From Stenotrophomonas lacuserhaii (GTDB lineage: Bacteria; Pseudomonadota; Gammaproteobacteria; Xanthomonadales; Xanthomonadaceae): a stretch of DNA of 64,000 nucleotides. Below the pieces are notes generated by a model, which did no database searches, had not been told where the DNA came from, and worked only from the letters and a program-made list of their open reading frames with translations. Where the stretch lies: the NCBI RefSeq assembly GCF_014836545.1, contig NZ_JACSQS010000019.1, positions 1-64,000 on the forward strand, read 5' to 3'. A program made the position numbers and the translations under genes. This document shows, in pieces, positions 36,093-48,309 of the stretch (position 1 is its first letter; every line of letters begins with the position of its first letter).

Positions 36093-37340
36093 TCAGTCCG
36101 CCTGGCGGCGCAGGAACGCCGGGATGTCCAGGTAGTCGTTGGGCAGTTCAGCGGTCTGCGTGGTGGAGCTGCTGGAAGCGGACGAGGAGGAGGCCGACGA
36201 GGACGTCGCCACGCTGTCGCTGCTGGCCCGACGCAGGCCCAGGCCCACGCCACCGACGGCCTTGGAAACCGCATCGCCGCCGTTGTCGAAGTCGGAGAAC
36301 TCCGGCTGGCCGGTGGTGGCGTTGCGGACCAGCTTGATCGGTGCACGCTCGCCCGGACGCTGGGTCTTGCCGGCGACCACGCGGTTCAGGCCGGTGGCCA
36401 CCACGGTGACGCGCACTTCGTCCTGCATGTCCGGATCCAGCACGGTGCCGACCACGACCGTGGCATCTTCCGAAGCGAAGCCGTCGATGGTGCGGCCGAT
36501 CTCGTCGAATTCGGCCATCGTGAAGTCCGCACCGGCGGTGATGTTGACCAGGATGCCGTTGGCACCGGCCAGGTTCACATCGTCCAGCAGCGGGTTCTGG
36601 ATGGCCGATTCGGCCGCAGCCTGAGCGCGGTCATCGCCACGGGCGGTGCCGGTACCCATCATCGCCAGGCCCATTTCGGACATGACGGTGCGCACGTCGG
36701 CGAAGTCGACGTTGATCAGGCCCGGACGCACGATCAGGTCGGCGATGCCCTGCACGGCGCCCTGCAGCACGTCGTTGGCGGCACGGAAGGCCTGGATCAT
36801 GGTGGCGTTGCGGCCCAGCACGGTGATCAGCTTTTCATTGGGGATGGTGATCAGCGAGTCGCAGTGCTGGCTCAGTTCTTCGATGCCCTTCAGTGCGACC
36901 TGCATGCGGCGACGGCCTTCGAACGGGAACGGCTTGGTGACCACGGCGACGGTCAGGATGCCCATCTCCTTGGCCAGCTGCGCCACCACCGGTGCAGCAC
37001 CGGTACCGGTGCCACCGCCCATGCCGGCGGTGATGAAGACCATGTCCGCACCCTGCAGCGCGTCCATGATGCGCTCGCGGTCTTCCAGCGCGGCCTGGCG
37101 GCCGACTTCCGGATTCGCGCCGGCGCCCAGGCCCTTGGTGACATTGGTGCCCAGCTGCAGCTGCAGCTTCGCACCGCAATTCTTGATGGCCTGCGAGTCG
37201 GTGTTGGCGGTGATGAATTCCACCCCGTCCACCGCTGAGTTGACCATGTGCGCCACGGCGTTGCCGCCGCCGCCGCCCACGCCAACCACCTTGATCACCG
37301 CATTGGGTGCCATCTTTTCGATCAGTTCAAAATGCGCCAT
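36093..37340 (-). CDS. ftsZ: Cell division GTPase FtsZ
   Basis: A 415-aa tubulin homologue forming the Z-ring. It starts [14 protein letters not shown] and has the nucleotide loop G-G-G-G-N-A-V, the tubulin signature [10 protein letters not shown], and the T7 loop N-V-D-F-A-D-V. The C-terminal peptide [11 protein letters not shown] binds FtsA and ZipA. The linker before it contains a poly-Ser tract (about 370-390). The 53-residue longer frame (M-P-A-P-A-G) was rejected because family members begin at M-A-H-F. A 167-base gap to ftsA could hold a separate promoter. Confidence 0.98.
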   Translation of the reverse strand: MAHFELIEKMAPNAVIKVVGVGGGGGNAVAHMVNSAVDGVEFITANTDSQAIKNCGAKLQLQLGTNVTKGLGAGANPEVGRQAALEDRERIMDALQGADMVFITAGMGGGTGTGAAPVVAQLAKEMGILTVAVVTKPFPFEGRRRMQVALKGIEELSQHCDSLITIPNEKLITVLGRNATMIQAFRAANDVLQGAVQGIADLIVRPGLINVDFADVRTVMSEMGLAMMGTGTARGDDRAQAAAESAIQNPLLDDVNLAGANGILVNITAGADFTMAEFDEIGRTIDGFASEDATVVVGTVLDPDMQDEVRVTVVATGLNRVVAGKTQRPGERAPIKLVRNATTGQPEFSDFDNGGDAVSKAVGGVGLGLRRASSDSVATSSSASSSSASSSSTTQTAELPNDYLDIPAFLRRQAD

Positions 37341-37507
37341 GTCCGTGTCCTCGGTTGTATCCGCTTCCTTTGGCATGTTGCGGGTGAGGCATCCTGCCTT
37401 CCGCTGCATGCCGCCGTTGCGGCTGTAGTGGTTTGTTGTTGCCGTGTGTTGCGGTGTGTTGCGGTGTTGCGTTTCAAAGCAGCCGGCCGGGGCCGGCATG
37501 GCCGCGG
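37341..37507 (-). other. ftsA-ftsZ spacer with short tandem repeats
   Basis: On the plus strand about 37441-37470 reads as repeats of TGTGTTGCGG and GTGTTGCG (roughly three copies). The region is the largest gap between genes in the cluster and a likely site for an ftsZ promoter; I see no clear sigma70 boxes. Confidence 0.5.
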
Positions 37508-38743
37508 TCAGAACTCGCCGCGGAACCAGGTTTTCAGTTTCTTGAACATGCTTCCCGCGCGTCCGGCCGGCAATGACGGCCGGCGCGGATGCTCGATCTG
37601 GCTGCCCATCAGCAGCAGGCCGACGCCGGTTGCGTGGACAGGGTTGCCGACCACTTCACCCAGCCCGGTGACGTGCTGTGGAATGCCCACGCGTACCGGC
37701 ATCTGCAGCATTTCCTCGGCCAGTTCGACCACGCCTTCCATCTTCGACGCACCGCCGGTGAGCACCATGCCGGCGCGCACCAGTTCTTCGAAACCGGAAC
37801 GGCGCAGTTCGGCCTGCACCATTTCAAAGATTTCCTCGTAACGGCCCTGCACCGCCTGCGCGAGTGCGTGGCGCGGCATGCGGCGCGGCGGACGATCACC
37901 CACGCTCGGCACCTGGATGCTTTCCTCGGCGGTGGCCAGCTGGGCGAGCGCGCAGGCGTAACGCACCTTGATCTGCTCCGCTTCGGGGGTCGGCGTGCGC
38001 AGCATGTGCGCGATGTCGTTGGTGACGTGGTCACCGGCGATCGGCAGCGAAGCGGTATGGCAGATCGCGCCCTGCACGAACACGGCGATATCGGTGGTGC
38101 CGGCGCCCATGTCCACCAGCACTACGCCCAGTTCGCGCTCGTCGGCGGTCAGCACGGCCACGCTGGAAGCCAGCGAAGACAGCACCAGGTCGTCCACCTG
38201 CAGGCCACAGCGCTGCACGCACTTGCTGATGTTGGCCGCCGCGGACTGCGCGCACACCACCAGGTGGGCGTGTACTTCCAGCCGCACGCCGGTCATGCCG
38301 ACAGGATTGCGGATGCCTTCCTGCGAATCGTCCAGCACGTACTCACGCGGGATGGCGTGCAGGATCTTCTGGTCGGCCGGGATCGCCACGGCCTTGGCCG
38401 CATCGAGCACCCGGTCCAGGTCGCCCCAGGTCACTTCGCCGTCGCGGATCGGCACGATGCCGGGCGAGTTCTTGCACTGCACATGGTTGCCGGAGATGGA
38501 GGCATACACCGAGCGGATCTCGCAGCCGGCCATCAGCTCGGCTTCTTCCACCGCGCGCTGGATCGACTGCACGGTCGACTCGATGTCCACCACCACGCCG
38601 CGCTTGAGGCCGCGCGATTCGTGCGAGCCGATGCCGATCACCTCGATCGGGTTGCCGGGCGAGTACTCACCCACCAGCGCCACTACCTTGGAGGTGCCGA
38701 TGTCGAGGCCGACGATCAACGATTTGTCACCCTTGCGATTCAT
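37508..38743 (-). CDS. ftsA: Cell division protein FtsA
   Basis: A 411-aa actin-like ATPase that tethers FtsZ to the membrane. The N-terminal phosphate 1 motif [10 protein letters not shown] is present, with [12 protein letters not shown] (phosphate 2) and [10 protein letters not shown] (adenosine motif). The C-terminal amphipathic helix [13 protein letters not shown] is the membrane-targeting sequence. Its start overlaps the ftsQ stop by 4 bases. Confidence 0.97.
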   Translation of the reverse strand: MNRKGDKSLIVGLDIGTSKVVALVGEYSPGNPIEVIGIGSHESRGLKRGVVVDIESTVQSIQRAVEEAELMAGCEIRSVYASISGNHVQCKNSPGIVPIRDGEVTWGDLDRVLDAAKAVAIPADQKILHAIPREYVLDDSQEGIRNPVGMTGVRLEVHAHLVVCAQSAAANISKCVQRCGLQVDDLVLSSLASSVAVLTADERELGVVLVDMGAGTTDIAVFVQGAICHTASLPIAGDHVTNDIAHMLRTPTPEAEQIKVRYACALAQLATAEESIQVPSVGDRPPRRMPRHALAQAVQGRYEEIFEMVQAELRRSGFEELVRAGMVLTGGASKMEGVVELAEEMLQMPVRVGIPQHVTGLGEVVGNPVHATGVGLLLMGSQIEHPRRPSLPAGRAGSMFKKLKTWFRGEF

Positions 38744-39471
38744 GTCCTGTCCTGCGTTTTCTTCGGCGCTGCGGCCGGCGGTTCACCCCAGCTGAGGGTG
38801 AAGCCATTGGTGTATCGGAGGTCGGCGCGCTCGATCGGCGCGGCCTGGCTGGCCAACTGCGGCAACACACGTACATAGCGCTGCAGGCGCGAACGCGCGT
38901 CGTCGCGGCCCACCACCACTTCAGTCCCATTGCTCAGCAGCAGCGACCAGCTGCCGCGTGCATCCATGCTCAGGCGGGTCACGTCCAGCCCGGACGGGGC
39001 GAACATCGAACGAGCGTCGTTGTAGAGCGTCACCACTTCTTCGGTCTGGCTGTCCGGACCATCCAGCTGCGGCAGCTGCAGGTCGGCCAGCTTCTTCGGC
39101 GTGGGGAACAGCTTGCCCTGCTCGGACAACAGGCGATCATTGCCCCAGCGTGCGAACGGTTTGTGCTCGATCAGCGTCACTTCGAGCACATCCGGCCACT
39201 GCTTGCGCACGCGGGCGCTTTCTACCCACGGCAGGCGCTCGATGCTGTCCTGCGCATCCTGCAGGCGCACCGCGAAGAAGCCGGCATGCGCATACGGCAG
39301 CAGCACCTTCTGCAGCTGTTCGGCCGGCACCCGCTTGAACTCACCGTGCACGCGCAGCTTGGCCAACGGCCAGCGTTCGGCGCCCACCCAGCCGTTGAGC
39401 ACGGCCACCACGGGCAGCGCCACCACGGACAGAGCGATCAGCCAGACGAAGATGCGCAGCACCGCGTTCAT
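38740..39471 (-). CDS. ftsQ: Cell division protein FtsQ
   Basis: A 243-aa single-pass inner-membrane protein of the divisome. Residues about 5-25 form the membrane segment ([11 protein letters not shown]), followed by a POTRA domain ([11 protein letters not shown]) and the FtsQ beta-domain. It forms a complex with FtsL and FtsB. The start ATG overlaps the ddlB stop by 4 bases; the much longer open frame upstream runs inside ddlB and is not real. The C-terminus is Pro/Ala-rich. Confidence 0.93.
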   Translation of the reverse strand: MNAVLRIFVWLIALSVVALPVVAVLNGWVGAERWPLAKLRVHGEFKRVPAEQLQKVLLPYAHAGFFAVRLQDAQDSIERLPWVESARVRKQWPDVLEVTLIEHKPFARWGNDRLLSEQGKLFPTPKKLADLQLPQLDGPDSQTEEVVTLYNDARSMFAPSGLDVTRLSMDARGSWSLLLSNGTEVVVGRDDARSRLQRYVRVLPQLASQAAPIERADLRYTNGFTLSWGEPPAAAPKKTQDRT

Positions 39472-40445
39472 GCGTGGCGATTCTCCTGCGATGGATCGGC
39501 CAGGGTCTGTTCCAGCACGCGCCAGACCAGTTCTTCGAAACCGATACCGGCCTGGCCGGCGGCCTTGGGCACCAGCGAGTGGCTGGTCATTCCCGGGGCG
39601 GTGTTCACTTCCAGCAGGAACAGGCGGCCGGTGGTGCGGTCGCGCATCACGTCCACCCGACCCCAGCCCCGGCAGCCGGCGGCGCGGAAGGCGGCCAGCG
39701 CGAGGCGACGAATCTCCTGCTCGTCCGCGCCGTCCAGCCCTGGGCACAGGTACTGGGTATCGTCGGCCTTGTACTTGGCTTCGTAGTCGTACCACTGGCC
39801 CTTGGGCACGATGCGGATCGACGGCAGCGCGACATCGCCGAGGATGCCGACGGTGAGCTCGTCACCTACCACCATCTGTTCCATCAGCAGTTGGCCGTCA
39901 TAGCGCGTGGCCAGCGCTACGGCTTCGTCCAGGCCGGCATCGTCGAAGACCCGGCTGATGCCCACGCTGGAGCCTTCGTTGGCCGGCTTGACCACTACTG
40001 GCAGGCCCAGCTCGGCGGCCTGAGCGTGTACGTCCGCGGCGGTCACCCTGCGGTACTGCGGGGTGGGCAGGCCGACGGACAGCCACACCTGCTTGGTGCG
40101 GATCTTGTCCATGCTCAACGCCGAACCCAGCACGTCCGAGCCGGTGTACGGCACGCCGAAGGCTTCCAGCAGGCCTTGCACGATGCCGTCCTCGCCCCCG
40201 CCGTTATGGCCATGCAGGATGTTGAATACCCGGTCGACCTCACCGGCGACCAGCACCTTGGACAGCGCCGGAATGCCATCGATGGCGAACGCATTGACGC
40301 CGCGCGCCTGCAGTGCTTCGAGGACATTGCGGCCGGAATCCAGCGACACTTCGCGCTCGCTGGAGGTGCCACCGAGCAGCACGCCGACCCGCCCGAAGTC
40401 GGCCGGATCGCTGCTGCGCAGCGCCGGGAAGGTGAAGCCGCTCAT
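39468..40445 (-). CDS. ddlB: D-alanine--D-alanine ligase
   Basis: A 325-aa ATP-grasp enzyme joining two D-Ala for the peptidoglycan stem. Motifs: [13 protein letters not shown] at the N-terminus, [23 protein letters not shown], and [12 protein letters not shown] in the active site. Overlaps of 4 bases link it to murC upstream and ftsQ downstream. Dcw position argues for the ddlB name. Confidence 0.96.
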   Translation of the reverse strand: MSGFTFPALRSSDPADFGRVGVLLGGTSSEREVSLDSGRNVLEALQARGVNAFAIDGIPALSKVLVAGEVDRVFNILHGHNGGGEDGIVQGLLEAFGVPYTGSDVLGSALSMDKIRTKQVWLSVGLPTPQYRRVTAADVHAQAAELGLPVVVKPANEGSSVGISRVFDDAGLDEAVALATRYDGQLLMEQMVVGDELTVGILGDVALPSIRIVPKGQWYDYEAKYKADDTQYLCPGLDGADEQEIRRLALAAFRAAGCRGWGRVDVMRDRTTGRLFLLEVNTAPGMTSHSLVPKAAGQAGIGFEELVWRVLEQTLADPSQENRHA

Positions 40446-41878
40446 GCCTGGGCCTCCACGCTGAAGCCCTCGCTGGCGATCTGCTGTGCGACCGCGCCGA
40501 TATCGCCTGCACCCATCATCAGCAACAGGTCACCGTCCTGCAGCACATCAGGCAGCACGTGCGCCAGCTCGGCGGCCTTGCCGACCACCACCGGTTCACC
40601 GCGGCCGCGCGCGCGGATCGCGCGGGCCAGCGCTTCGGAATCGGCGCCGGCGATCGGCTCTTCGCCGGCCGGGTAGACCTCGCTCAGCACCAGCGCATCG
40701 ACGCTGGACAGCACCGCGGCGAACTTGTCGAACTGGTCGCGGGTACGGCTGTAGCGATGTGGCTGGAAGGCCACCACCAGACGCTTGTCCGCCCAGCCAC
40801 CGCGGGCGGCGGCGAACACCGCCTCCAGCTCGCTGGGATGGTGGCCGTAATCGTCGATGACGCGGACTTTGGCACCGCTGGCGGTGGTGACTTCGCCCAG
40901 GTCATTGAAGCGCCGACCGACGCCGGCGAAGCTCTGCAGCGCGCGCGCGATGGCATCCGGGGCCACGCCCAGCTGCCAGCCGACGGCGGCCGCAGCCAGC
41001 GCATTGAGCACGTTGTGCTTGCCGGGCAGCGCCAGCACCACTTCCTGGCTGGTGCCCTGCGGCAGGCGCAGCGTGAAGCGCATCCGCGATCCTTCCTGCA
41101 CCACGTTTTCCGCACGGACATCGGCGTGGTCGCTCAGGCCGTAGCTCATCACGTGACGGGGCGTTCTAGCCGCCAGCGCGGCCACCTCCGGATCATCGAT
41201 GCACAGCACGGCCAGGCCGTAGAACGGCAGCCGCTGCAGGAATTCGGCGAACGCCGCCTGCACACGGGCGAAGTCGTTGCCGTAGTTTTCCAGGTGGTCG
41301 GCATCGATGTTGGTGATGATCGACATCAGCGGGTTGAGGCGCAGGAAGCTGCCATCGCTCTCGTCGGCTTCGGCTACCAGCCACTGGCCACTGCCCAGCT
41401 TGGCGTTGGCACCGGCGGCCAACAGCTGCCCGCCGATGACGAAAGTCGGGTCCAGCCCGCCCTCGCTCAGCACCGCCGCGGTGAGGCTGGTGGTGGTGGT
41501 CTTGCCGTGCGTGCCGGCCACCGCGATGCCGCGGCGGAAGCGCATCAGTTCGGCCAGCATCGCCGCGCGCGGCATGATCGGGATGCGCTGGCTGCGCGCT
41601 TCCATCAGTTCCGGGTTGTCGTCGCGGATCGCGCTGGAGACCACCACGCAGTCGGTGCCGAGTACGTTGGCAGCCGAGTGGCCGCGCATGATGCGGGCGC
41701 CGAGGCCGGCCAGGCGACGGGTCGCGGCATTGTCGGCGTTGTCCGAACCGGACACTTCATACCCCAGCGTCAGCATCACTTCGGCGATGCCGCTCATGCC
41801 GGTGCCACCGATGCCGACGAAATGCACGCGCGGGAAAGCGCGCACCAGGTCGTTGGTGTCGTGCAGGCGGCGGATCAT
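40442..41878 (-). CDS. murC: UDP-N-acetylmuramate--L-alanine ligase
   Basis: A 478-aa cytosolic ligase adding L-Ala to UDP-MurNAc. Seen: [13 protein letters not shown] (UDP loop), [11 protein letters not shown] (ATP loop), D-H-L-E-N-Y-G-N and Y-G-H-H-P-S-E-L. The ATG at 41878 is preceded by a GGAG ribosome-binding site; the open frame extends 53 codons further but into murG. The 43-base gap to murG is the only untouched gap in the run from mraZ to ftsA. Confidence 0.96.
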   Translation of the reverse strand: MIRRLHDTNDLVRAFPRVHFVGIGGTGMSGIAEVMLTLGYEVSGSDNADNAATRRLAGLGARIMRGHSAANVLGTDCVVVSSAIRDDNPELMEARSQRIPIMPRAAMLAELMRFRRGIAVAGTHGKTTTTSLTAAVLSEGGLDPTFVIGGQLLAAGANAKLGSGQWLVAEADESDGSFLRLNPLMSIITNIDADHLENYGNDFARVQAAFAEFLQRLPFYGLAVLCIDDPEVAALAARTPRHVMSYGLSDHADVRAENVVQEGSRMRFTLRLPQGTSQEVVLALPGKHNVLNALAAAAVGWQLGVAPDAIARALQSFAGVGRRFNDLGEVTTASGAKVRVIDDYGHHPSELEAVFAAARGGWADKRLVVAFQPHRYSRTRDQFDKFAAVLSSVDALVLSEVYPAGEEPIAGADSEALARAIRARGRGEPVVVGKAAELAHVLPDVLQDGDLLLMMGAGDIGAVAQQIASEGFSVEAQA

Positions 41879-41921
41879 GCGCAGCTCCGCGGGGTGTCGG
41901 CGCGGTGGCGCGGCACGTTGT

Positions 41922-43010
41922 TCATACAGCTTCCTCGAGGATGATGTCGGCGATGCGCTCTGCCGCATCGACCTTGGCCAGCGCACGTGCGGCTTTCGCC
42001 ATCTGCATGCGGCGGGCGGGATTTTCGGATAGTTCACGCAACAGTGACGTGATGCCGCTGACCAGCGCGTCGCCCTGCTTCAACAGCACGGCCGCATCGC
42101 GCTCGACCAGGTACTCGGCATTGCGCGTCTGGTGGTCGTCGACGGCGGCCGGGAACGGCACCAGCACGCTGCCCACGCCGACCGCGCACAGCTCGGCCAG
42201 GGTAGACGCACCGGAACGGCACACCACCACATCCGCCCATGCGAAGGCGTCGGCCATGTCGGCGATGAAAGGCGTGATGTCCGCCTCGACGCCGGCCTTG
42301 GCGTAGGCCTCCACCGCTTCGGCATGCAGCTTCTCGCCGCTCTGGTGGCGCACGCTCACCGGGCATGCCGCACCGAGTGCGGCGATGGCCTGCGGCACCC
42401 CGGTGTTGAGCGCACGCGCGCCCTGGCTGCCGCCCACTACCAGCACACGCAGCGGACCGCTGCGGCCGGCGAAGCGCCGTTCGGGCGGTGCGATGGCCGC
42501 GATCTCCGCACGCACCGGGTTGCCGACGGCCTCTTCGCGCGCGGCGAAGCTGCCGGGGAAACCGGTCAGCACGCGCTGCGCGAAGCGTGACAGGAAGCGG
42601 TTGGTCATGCCCGGTGCACGGTTCTGCTCGTGCACCAGCAGCGGCAGGCCATGCAGGCGCGCGGCCAGGCCACCGGGGCCGGAGGCATAACCGCCGAAGG
42701 CGATCACCGCGCGCGGATTGCGGTCACGCAGGATGAAACCGGCCTGGCGGATCGCACGCAGCAACCGCCACGGCGCGCCCAGCAGGGCCAGCTTGCCCTT
42801 GCCACGCAGGCCGGCGATGTCCAGCGTGTCGATCGGCAGGTCATGCTGGGGAACCAGACGCGTTTCCATCTGCCCCACCGCGCCCAGCCAGGTCACCGGA
42901 ACGCCGCGCGCGCGCAGCACGCGGGCCACGGCCAGGCCGGGGAAAATGTGCCCGCCGGTGCCACCGGCCAGGATCATCACCGGGCGATCGGCAGGAGCGC
43001 GGGCGCTCAT
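41922..43010 (-). CDS. murG: UDP-GlcNAc transferase MurG (lipid II synthesis)
   Basis: A 362-aa membrane-associated glycosyltransferase converting lipid I to lipid II. The Gly-rich loops [11 protein letters not shown] and [29 protein letters not shown] and [10 protein letters not shown] are all present. Starts 4 bases inside ftsW. It uses the lipid I made by MraY from the same operon. Confidence 0.97.
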   Translation of the reverse strand: MSARAPADRPVMILAGGTGGHIFPGLAVARVLRARGVPVTWLGAVGQMETRLVPQHDLPIDTLDIAGLRGKGKLALLGAPWRLLRAIRQAGFILRDRNPRAVIAFGGYASGPGGLAARLHGLPLLVHEQNRAPGMTNRFLSRFAQRVLTGFPGSFAAREEAVGNPVRAEIAAIAPPERRFAGRSGPLRVLVVGGSQGARALNTGVPQAIAALGAACPVSVRHQSGEKLHAEAVEAYAKAGVEADITPFIADMADAFAWADVVVCRSGASTLAELCAVGVGSVLVPFPAAVDDHQTRNAEYLVERDAAVLLKQGDALVSGITSLLRELSENPARRMQMAKAARALAKVDAAERIADIILEEAV

Positions 43011-44353
43011 GACAACCTCCCGAAGGTCGGTTCGATGCGTGTCTGCAGGCGGCTGGTGCCACGCGGGGCGGTTCCCTGCGCCGGTGCGTCCGGCCTGGTT
43101 TCCTGGCTGCTGGCGACGTTGGCCACGCGGCCCGGAACGGCGGCGGGCGCGCCGCCGGCCGGTGCGCGCACCACGTCCTCGCTGGCATCGTCTCCACCAC
43201 CCATGCGCACCGCGTGGCGGCGCTCGGCGCGGTCCAGTTCATAGGAAACGCGCAGCAGCAGACCCATCGCCACGCAGGTCATCAATACGCTGGAGCCACC
43301 CGAGGAGATCAACGGCAGGGTCAGGCCCTTGGTCGGCAGGATGCCCAGGTTGACGCCGATCGAGACGAAGCTCTGCATGCTGATCCACAGCCCGATGCCG
43401 AAGGCGATGTAGCCGGAGAAGTGGCGCTTCATTTCCACGCAGCGCATGCCCAGCCACATCGTCCGCCCCACCAGCAGCGCATACAGCGCCACGATCAGGC
43501 AGGTGCCGATGAAGCCCAGCTCTTCTGCGGTCACCGAGAAGATGAAGTCGGTATGCGCTTCGGGCAGGTAGTACAGCTTCTGCACCGAATTGCCCAGGCC
43601 GACGCCGGTCCACTCACCGCGGCCCACCGCCATCAGCGCGTTGGACAGCTGGTAGCCATCGCCCTGCTGGTCGGCCCACGGATCCAGGAAAGAGGTGATG
43701 CGGCGCATGCGGTAGGGTTCGAAGATCGCCAGCGCGGTCATGCCGATCATCCCGAAGATGATCGGCATGGACATGCGCGGCATGTTGACCCCGCCCAGCA
43801 CCAGCATGCCGGCGGTGATCGCCAGCAGCAGCGTGGACGAACCGAAGTCGGGCTGCAGCAGCATCAGCACCACCAGCGCGCCGGCCACGCCGAGTGGCTT
43901 GAGCATCGCCGGCCAGGTGGCGTTGACCTCGTCGCGGAATCGCACCAGATAGCTGGACAGCCACACGATGTACAGCACCTTGACCGCTTCCACGGTCTGG
44001 AATTTGGAGACGCCCAGGTTGATCCAGCGCCGGGCGCCGTTGACGCTGCTGCCGAGGCCGGGGATGAACACCACGATCAGCAGCGCGAAGCAGCCCAGCA
44101 GCAGCAGCTGGTTGTACTGCTCGATGGTTTTCAGTTCGGTACGCATGGCCAGCCCGGCCAGCACGATGCCCACCGCCAGGAAGATCAGGTGGCGGTTGAG
44201 GTAGTAGAACGGGCTGCTCATCAGCGCGATCGAGCTGGACGCGACCATCACCACGCCCAGCCCGGTCAGCGCGATGATCGCGCCGAGCAGCCACTTGTCG
44301 AAGTGGCCTCCGATGGCTTCAAGGCGTGTTGCCTGGCGCGACAGGTCATTCAT
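43007..44353 (-). CDS. ftsW: Peptidoglycan glycosyltransferase FtsW
   Basis: A 448-aa SEDS-family polymerase with about ten membrane segments that works with FtsI at the septum. Typical motifs: P-D-F-G-S-S, the W-I-N-L-G region, [23 protein letters not shown] and P-L-I-S-S-G-G-S-S. After the last membrane segment there is a cytoplasmic tail of about 75 residues rich in Pro, Ala and Arg, longer than in E. coli FtsW. The start overlaps the mraY stop by one base (TGATG). Confidence 0.96.
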   Translation of the reverse strand: MNDLSRQATRLEAIGGHFDKWLLGAIIALTGLGVVMVASSSIALMSSPFYYLNRHLIFLAVGIVLAGLAMRTELKTIEQYNQLLLLGCFALLIVVFIPGLGSSVNGARRWINLGVSKFQTVEAVKVLYIVWLSSYLVRFRDEVNATWPAMLKPLGVAGALVVLMLLQPDFGSSTLLLAITAGMLVLGGVNMPRMSMPIIFGMIGMTALAIFEPYRMRRITSFLDPWADQQGDGYQLSNALMAVGRGEWTGVGLGNSVQKLYYLPEAHTDFIFSVTAEELGFIGTCLIVALYALLVGRTMWLGMRCVEMKRHFSGYIAFGIGLWISMQSFVSIGVNLGILPTKGLTLPLISSGGSSVLMTCVAMGLLLRVSYELDRAERRHAVRMGGGDDASEDVVRAPAGGAPAAVPGRVANVASSQETRPDAPAQGTAPRGTSRLQTRIEPTFGRLS

Positions 44354-45438
44354 CAGCGCACCTTCAACGTGGCCAGGCCGACCAGCACCAGCACCACCGA
44401 GATGATCCAGAAGCGCACGATCACGCGCGGCTCCGGCCAGCCCTTCAGTTCGAAGTGGTGGTGGATGGGGGCCATGCGGAACACCCGCTTGCCGGTGAGC
44501 TTGAACGAGGCGACCTGGATCATCACCGACAGCGTTTCAACCACGAACACGCCGCCCATGATCACCAGCACCAGTTCCTGGCGCACGATCACCGCGATGG
44601 TGCCCAGCACCGCGCCCAGCGCCAGCGCGCCGATGTCACCCATGAACACCATGGCCGGATAGGTGTTGAACCACAGGAAGCCTAGGCCGGCGCCGGCAAT
44701 CGCCGCGCAGATGATCACCAGCTCGCCCGCGCCCGGGATCTGCGGGATCTGCAGGTAGTTGGAGAACACCACGTTGCCTGATGCATAGGCGAACACGCCC
44801 AGCGCACAGGCCACCAGTACGGTCGGCATGATCGCCAGGCCGTCCAGGCCGTCGGTCAGGTTGACCGCGTTGGAGAACCCGACGATCCAGAAATAGGCGA
44901 TGGCCACGAAGCTGATGCCGGCCAGCGGCAGCGCCACCGATTTGAACATCGGGATGTAGAAGGTCAGCGCGGAAGGCACGTCGGCGGTGAAGTACAGGAA
45001 CAGGCCGGCGGCCAGGCCGAAGATCGACTGCAGCAGGTACTTGTAGCGCGACTTCAGGCCGTTGGGGTCGCGGCGCACGATCTTGATCCAGTCGTCGTAC
45101 CAGCCAATGGCGCCGAAACAGATCATCACCGCCAGCACCAGCCACACGTAGCGGTTGCTCAGGTCGGCCCAGGCCAGCACCGCCAGGGTGACGGTCAGCA
45201 GGATCAGCGAGCCGCCCATGGTCGGCGTGCCGGCCTTGGCGAAGTGGGTCTGCGGGCCATCGGTGCGGATCGGCTGGCCACCCTTGAACTGGGCCAGCCG
45301 GCGGATCACCGCAGGACCCATCCACAGCGACAGGAACAGCGCCGTCAACGCGGCCAGGATGGCGCGGAACGTCTGGTAGTTGAACAGCCCGAACGAGCTC
45401 TCCAGCTGCTGCAACCATCGAGCCAGTTCATACAACAT
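44353..45438 (-). CDS. mraY: Phospho-MurNAc-pentapeptide transferase MraY
   Basis: A 361-aa inner-membrane enzyme with ten membrane segments that transfers phospho-MurNAc-pentapeptide to undecaprenyl phosphate, forming lipid I. Signatures: P-T-M-G-G near residue 73, [28 protein letters not shown] and [11 protein letters not shown]. It overlaps murF by 11 bases and ftsW by 1. Confidence 0.98.
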   Translation of the reverse strand: MLYELARWLQQLESSFGLFNYQTFRAILAALTALFLSLWMGPAVIRRLAQFKGGQPIRTDGPQTHFAKAGTPTMGGSLILLTVTLAVLAWADLSNRYVWLVLAVMICFGAIGWYDDWIKIVRRDPNGLKSRYKYLLQSIFGLAAGLFLYFTADVPSALTFYIPMFKSVALPLAGISFVAIAYFWIVGFSNAVNLTDGLDGLAIMPTVLVACALGVFAYASGNVVFSNYLQIPQIPGAGELVIICAAIAGAGLGFLWFNTYPAMVFMGDIGALALGAVLGTIAVIVRQELVLVIMGGVFVVETLSVMIQVASFKLTGKRVFRMAPIHHHFELKGWPEPRVIVRFWIISVVLVLVGLATLKVR

Positions 45439-46822
45439 GGGGGGCTTCCTCTCCTTGCGCGAGCAGCGCTTTCACGATCTTGTCCATGGCGCTACCACGG
45501 GATCCCTTGACCAGGCAGCGCACGCCGGCTTGCAGGTCGTCCTGCAGCGCGCGCGCCAGTGCGTCATGGGTTTCGAAATGCCGACCACCGTCGCCGAATG
45601 CAGCCGACGCGGCAGCGCTGAGCGGACCCAGCGTATACAGGCGCTTGAGGCCGCCCTGGCGTGCGCGCTGGCCGGCCTGCGCATGCAGTGCCACCGCGTC
45701 CGGGCCGAGTTCGCGCATGTCGCCGAGCACCAGCCAAGCGTCCTGGCCACTGCTGGCCAGCGCATCGATCGCCGCTGCCAGCGAACCGGGATTGGCGTTG
45801 TAGCTGTCATCCACCAACACCGCGCCGTTGGGCAGGCGGTGGGCGATCTGCCGGCCCGGCACCGGTTCGGTGACCGCCAGCGCGGCCACGATGTGCTGCA
45901 GCGGAATGCCTGCCGCCAGCGCCAGCGCGGTGGCTGCCAGCGCATTGCCGATGTTGTGGCGGCCCGGCAGCGGCAGCGCTACCTCCGCCTCGCCTGCCGG
46001 CGTGTGCAGCAGGAAATGGCTGCCTGCGGCATCGAAGCGGATCGCCGAGGCGGACACGTCCGCGCTGTGGTCCAGGCCGAAACGCAGCACACCACAACGC
46101 GGCGGGGTGCCGATGAAATGCTGTTCAAACCACGGCGCGAAGGCGTCGTCGGCGTTGATCACCGCCACGCCATCGGCCGGCAGCGCGGCGTAGATCGCGC
46201 CCTTCGTGCTGGCCACGCCCTGCAGGCTGCCCATGCGTTCCAGGTGCGCGGCGGCGATGTTGTTCACCAGCGACCAGCGCGGACGCACGATGTCGGTCAG
46301 GTAGGCGATGTCTCCGGGCTTGCCGGCGCCCATTTCATAGACCGCGAAGTCGGCATCTTCCGGCGCTGCGATCACCGCCAGCGGCAGGCCGATCTCGTTG
46401 TTGAAGTTGCCCGGGTTGGCGTGCACCACCTTGTGCGCCACCTGCGCATGCTGGCGCAGGATATCCAGCAGCAGGGTCTTGACGCTGGTCTTGCCGTTGC
46501 TGCCAGTGATGGCGAACACGCCGGTGTTGCGATCGCGCTGCATGCCGGCGGCGATGCGGGCAAGGGCCAGCTCGCTGTCGGCTACCAGCACCTGCGGCAG
46601 GTCCAGCGGCAGCAGGCGTTCAACCAGCAGCGCGCTGGCGCCGCGTGCCTGCGCATCGGTGCCGAAATCGTGCCCGTCGAAGCGCTCCCCGCGCAGCGCC
46701 ACGTACAGGCTGCCGGGGCTCATCTGCCGGGTGTCGTTGCTGATGGCATCGATGGCGACGTCGTCGCCATGGATCTCGCCGCCGGCCCAATGCGCGATCA
46801 GCGAAAGCAGGGTGCGCCTCAT
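45428..46822 (-). CDS. murF: UDP-MurNAc-tripeptide--D-Ala-D-Ala ligase
   Basis: A 464-aa ligase attaching D-Ala-D-Ala made by Ddl. The N-terminal domain has S-N-D-T-R near residue 29; the ATP loop [28 protein letters not shown] and D-D-S-Y-N-A-N-P follow. Overlaps murE by 4 bases. Confidence 0.96.
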   Translation of the reverse strand: MRRTLLSLIAHWAGGEIHGDDVAIDAISNDTRQMSPGSLYVALRGERFDGHDFGTDAQARGASALLVERLLPLDLPQVLVADSELALARIAAGMQRDRNTGVFAITGSNGKTSVKTLLLDILRQHAQVAHKVVHANPGNFNNEIGLPLAVIAAPEDADFAVYEMGAGKPGDIAYLTDIVRPRWSLVNNIAAAHLERMGSLQGVASTKGAIYAALPADGVAVINADDAFAPWFEQHFIGTPPRCGVLRFGLDHSADVSASAIRFDAAGSHFLLHTPAGEAEVALPLPGRHNIGNALAATALALAAGIPLQHIVAALAVTEPVPGRQIAHRLPNGAVLVDDSYNANPGSLAAAIDALASSGQDAWLVLGDMRELGPDAVALHAQAGQRARQGGLKRLYTLGPLSAAASAAFGDGGRHFETHDALARALQDDLQAGVRCLVKGSRGSAMDKIVKALLAQGEEAPHVV

Positions 46823-48309
46823 GCCACTCCCTCCCCGTGCGCACGCGAGGCCAACGCAGCGGCAGCCACGTCGGTGTCATCGAAGGCATGGCGGACGCCG
46901 TTGATTTCCTGGTAGGGCTCATGGCCCTTGCCGGCGACCAGCACGATATCGCCGTCGCCTGCCGCGGCTACCGCAGCGCCGATGGCACGTGCGCGGTCGC
47001 GCTGCACGACCACCGCGGACGCCGTGTGGAAGCCAGCGAGGATATCGGCCACGATGCGGTCGCCGTCTTCGCCGCGCGGGTTGTCATCGGTCACCGTGAC
47101 CCGGTCGGCCAGGCGTTCGGCGATCGCAGCCATCTGCGGGCGCTTGCCTGCATCACGCTCGCCACCGCAGCCGAACACGCAGGCCAGCTGGCCTGCGACG
47201 TGGCCGCGCAGGCTGGACAACGCCTGTTCCAGGGCATCCGGGGTATGTGCGTAATCGATGACCACGGTGGGCTCGCCCGCCGCGCCGCCAAGGCGGTTCA
47301 TCCGCCCATGGATCGGCTGCAGCTGGCCCAGCACGCCAGCGATGGTGGCCAGCGGATGGCCCAGGCCATGCAGGGTGCCGGCCACGGCCAGCAGGTTGTC
47401 CACGTTGAAGCGACCGAGCAGCGGCGAGCGCACGTCCGCGCTGTCTTCGTCGATCTGCAAGGTGAAGGCCAGCCCCTGCCCGTCCAGCACGATGTCGCGC
47501 GCACGCACCGCAGCGCCAGCCGCATCGCGTGAACTCACGCCGATCGCCTGCTGGCCGGCCGGCAGGCGCGCATGCAGTTCGCGGCCAAAGCCATCGTCGA
47601 GGTTGACCACCGAGGCACGCAGGCCGGGGCGGTGGAACAACCGCTCCTTCGCCGCGCCATAGGTGTGCATGTCGCCGTGGTAATCCAGATGGTCGCGGGT
47701 GAGGTTGGTGAACACCGCCACGTCATAGTGCACCGCGTCCACGCGGCCCTGGTCGAGCGCGTGTGAGCTGACTTCCATCGCTACCGCCTGTGCGCCGGCA
47801 TCACGCAGCTCGGCCAGCAGGGCGTGCATCTGCAGCACCAGCGGGGTGGTGAAGCCAGTCGGCTGCACATCGCCGAACAGCCCGGCGCCGAGGGTACCGA
47901 TGCTGCCGCTGCGGGTGCCCAGCAGGTGCCAGGCCTGGGCCAGCAGCTGCACGGTGGAAGTCTTGCCGTTGGTGCCGGTCACCCCGACCATGCGCATCGC
48001 GCGCGATGGCGCACCGTGGAACTGGTCGGCCATCGCGCCCATGCGCGCGCGCAGCCCTGGCACGGCGATGGCGTCGGCCGGTGCGGGCAGCTCCTGCGGC
48101 GCCGGTGGTTCGAACAGGATGGCCGAAGCGCCGGCGCCACGCGCCTGGTCGACGAAGCCGAGGCCATGCGCGCCAAAGCCGGCGATCGCCACGAAGGCAT
48201 CGCCTGCACGGACCGCGCGGCTGTCCATCACCAGGCCGGTGATGGTCACATCGCGGCCTGCCAGGGCCAGATCGGGAAGCAGGCTTGAAAGCAGCATGGA
48301 ACGGCTCAT
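46819..48309 (-). CDS. murE: UDP-MurNAc-L-Ala-D-Glu--meso-DAP ligase
   Basis: A 496-aa ligase adding the third residue of the stem peptide. The ATP loop [19 protein letters not shown], and the D-N-P-R motif (in D-D-N-P-R-G-E) show preference for meso-diaminopimelate over lysine, as expected of a Gram-negative. Overlaps ftsI and murF by 4 bases each. Confidence 0.97.
   Translation of the reverse strand: MSRSMLLSSLLPDLALAGRDVTITGLVMDSRAVRAGDAFVAIAGFGAHGLGFVDQARGAGASAILFEPPAPQELPAPADAIAVPGLRARMGAMADQFHGAPSRAMRMVGVTGTNGKTSTVQLLAQAWHLLGTRSGSIGTLGAGLFGDVQPTGFTTPLVLQMHALLAELRDAGAQAVAMEVSSHALDQGRVDAVHYDVAVFTNLTRDHLDYHGDMHTYGAAKERLFHRPGLRASVVNLDDGFGRELHARLPAGQQAIGVSSRDAAGAAVRARDIVLDGQGLAFTLQIDEDSADVRSPLLGRFNVDNLLAVAGTLHGLGHPLATIAGVLGQLQPIHGRMNRLGGAAGEPTVVIDYAHTPDALEQALSSLRGHVAGQLACVFGCGGERDAGKRPQMAAIAERLADRVTVTDDNPRGEDGDRIVADILAGFHTASAVVVQRDRARAIGAAVAAAGDGDIVLVAGKGHEPYQEINGVRHAFDDTDVAAAALASRAHGEGVA

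Noticed and set aside
38740-39795. A 351-residue version of FtsQ
   Set aside because: The first 107 residues run in an alternative frame of ddlB; the ATG at 39471 gives a normal FtsQ with an ATGA overlap.
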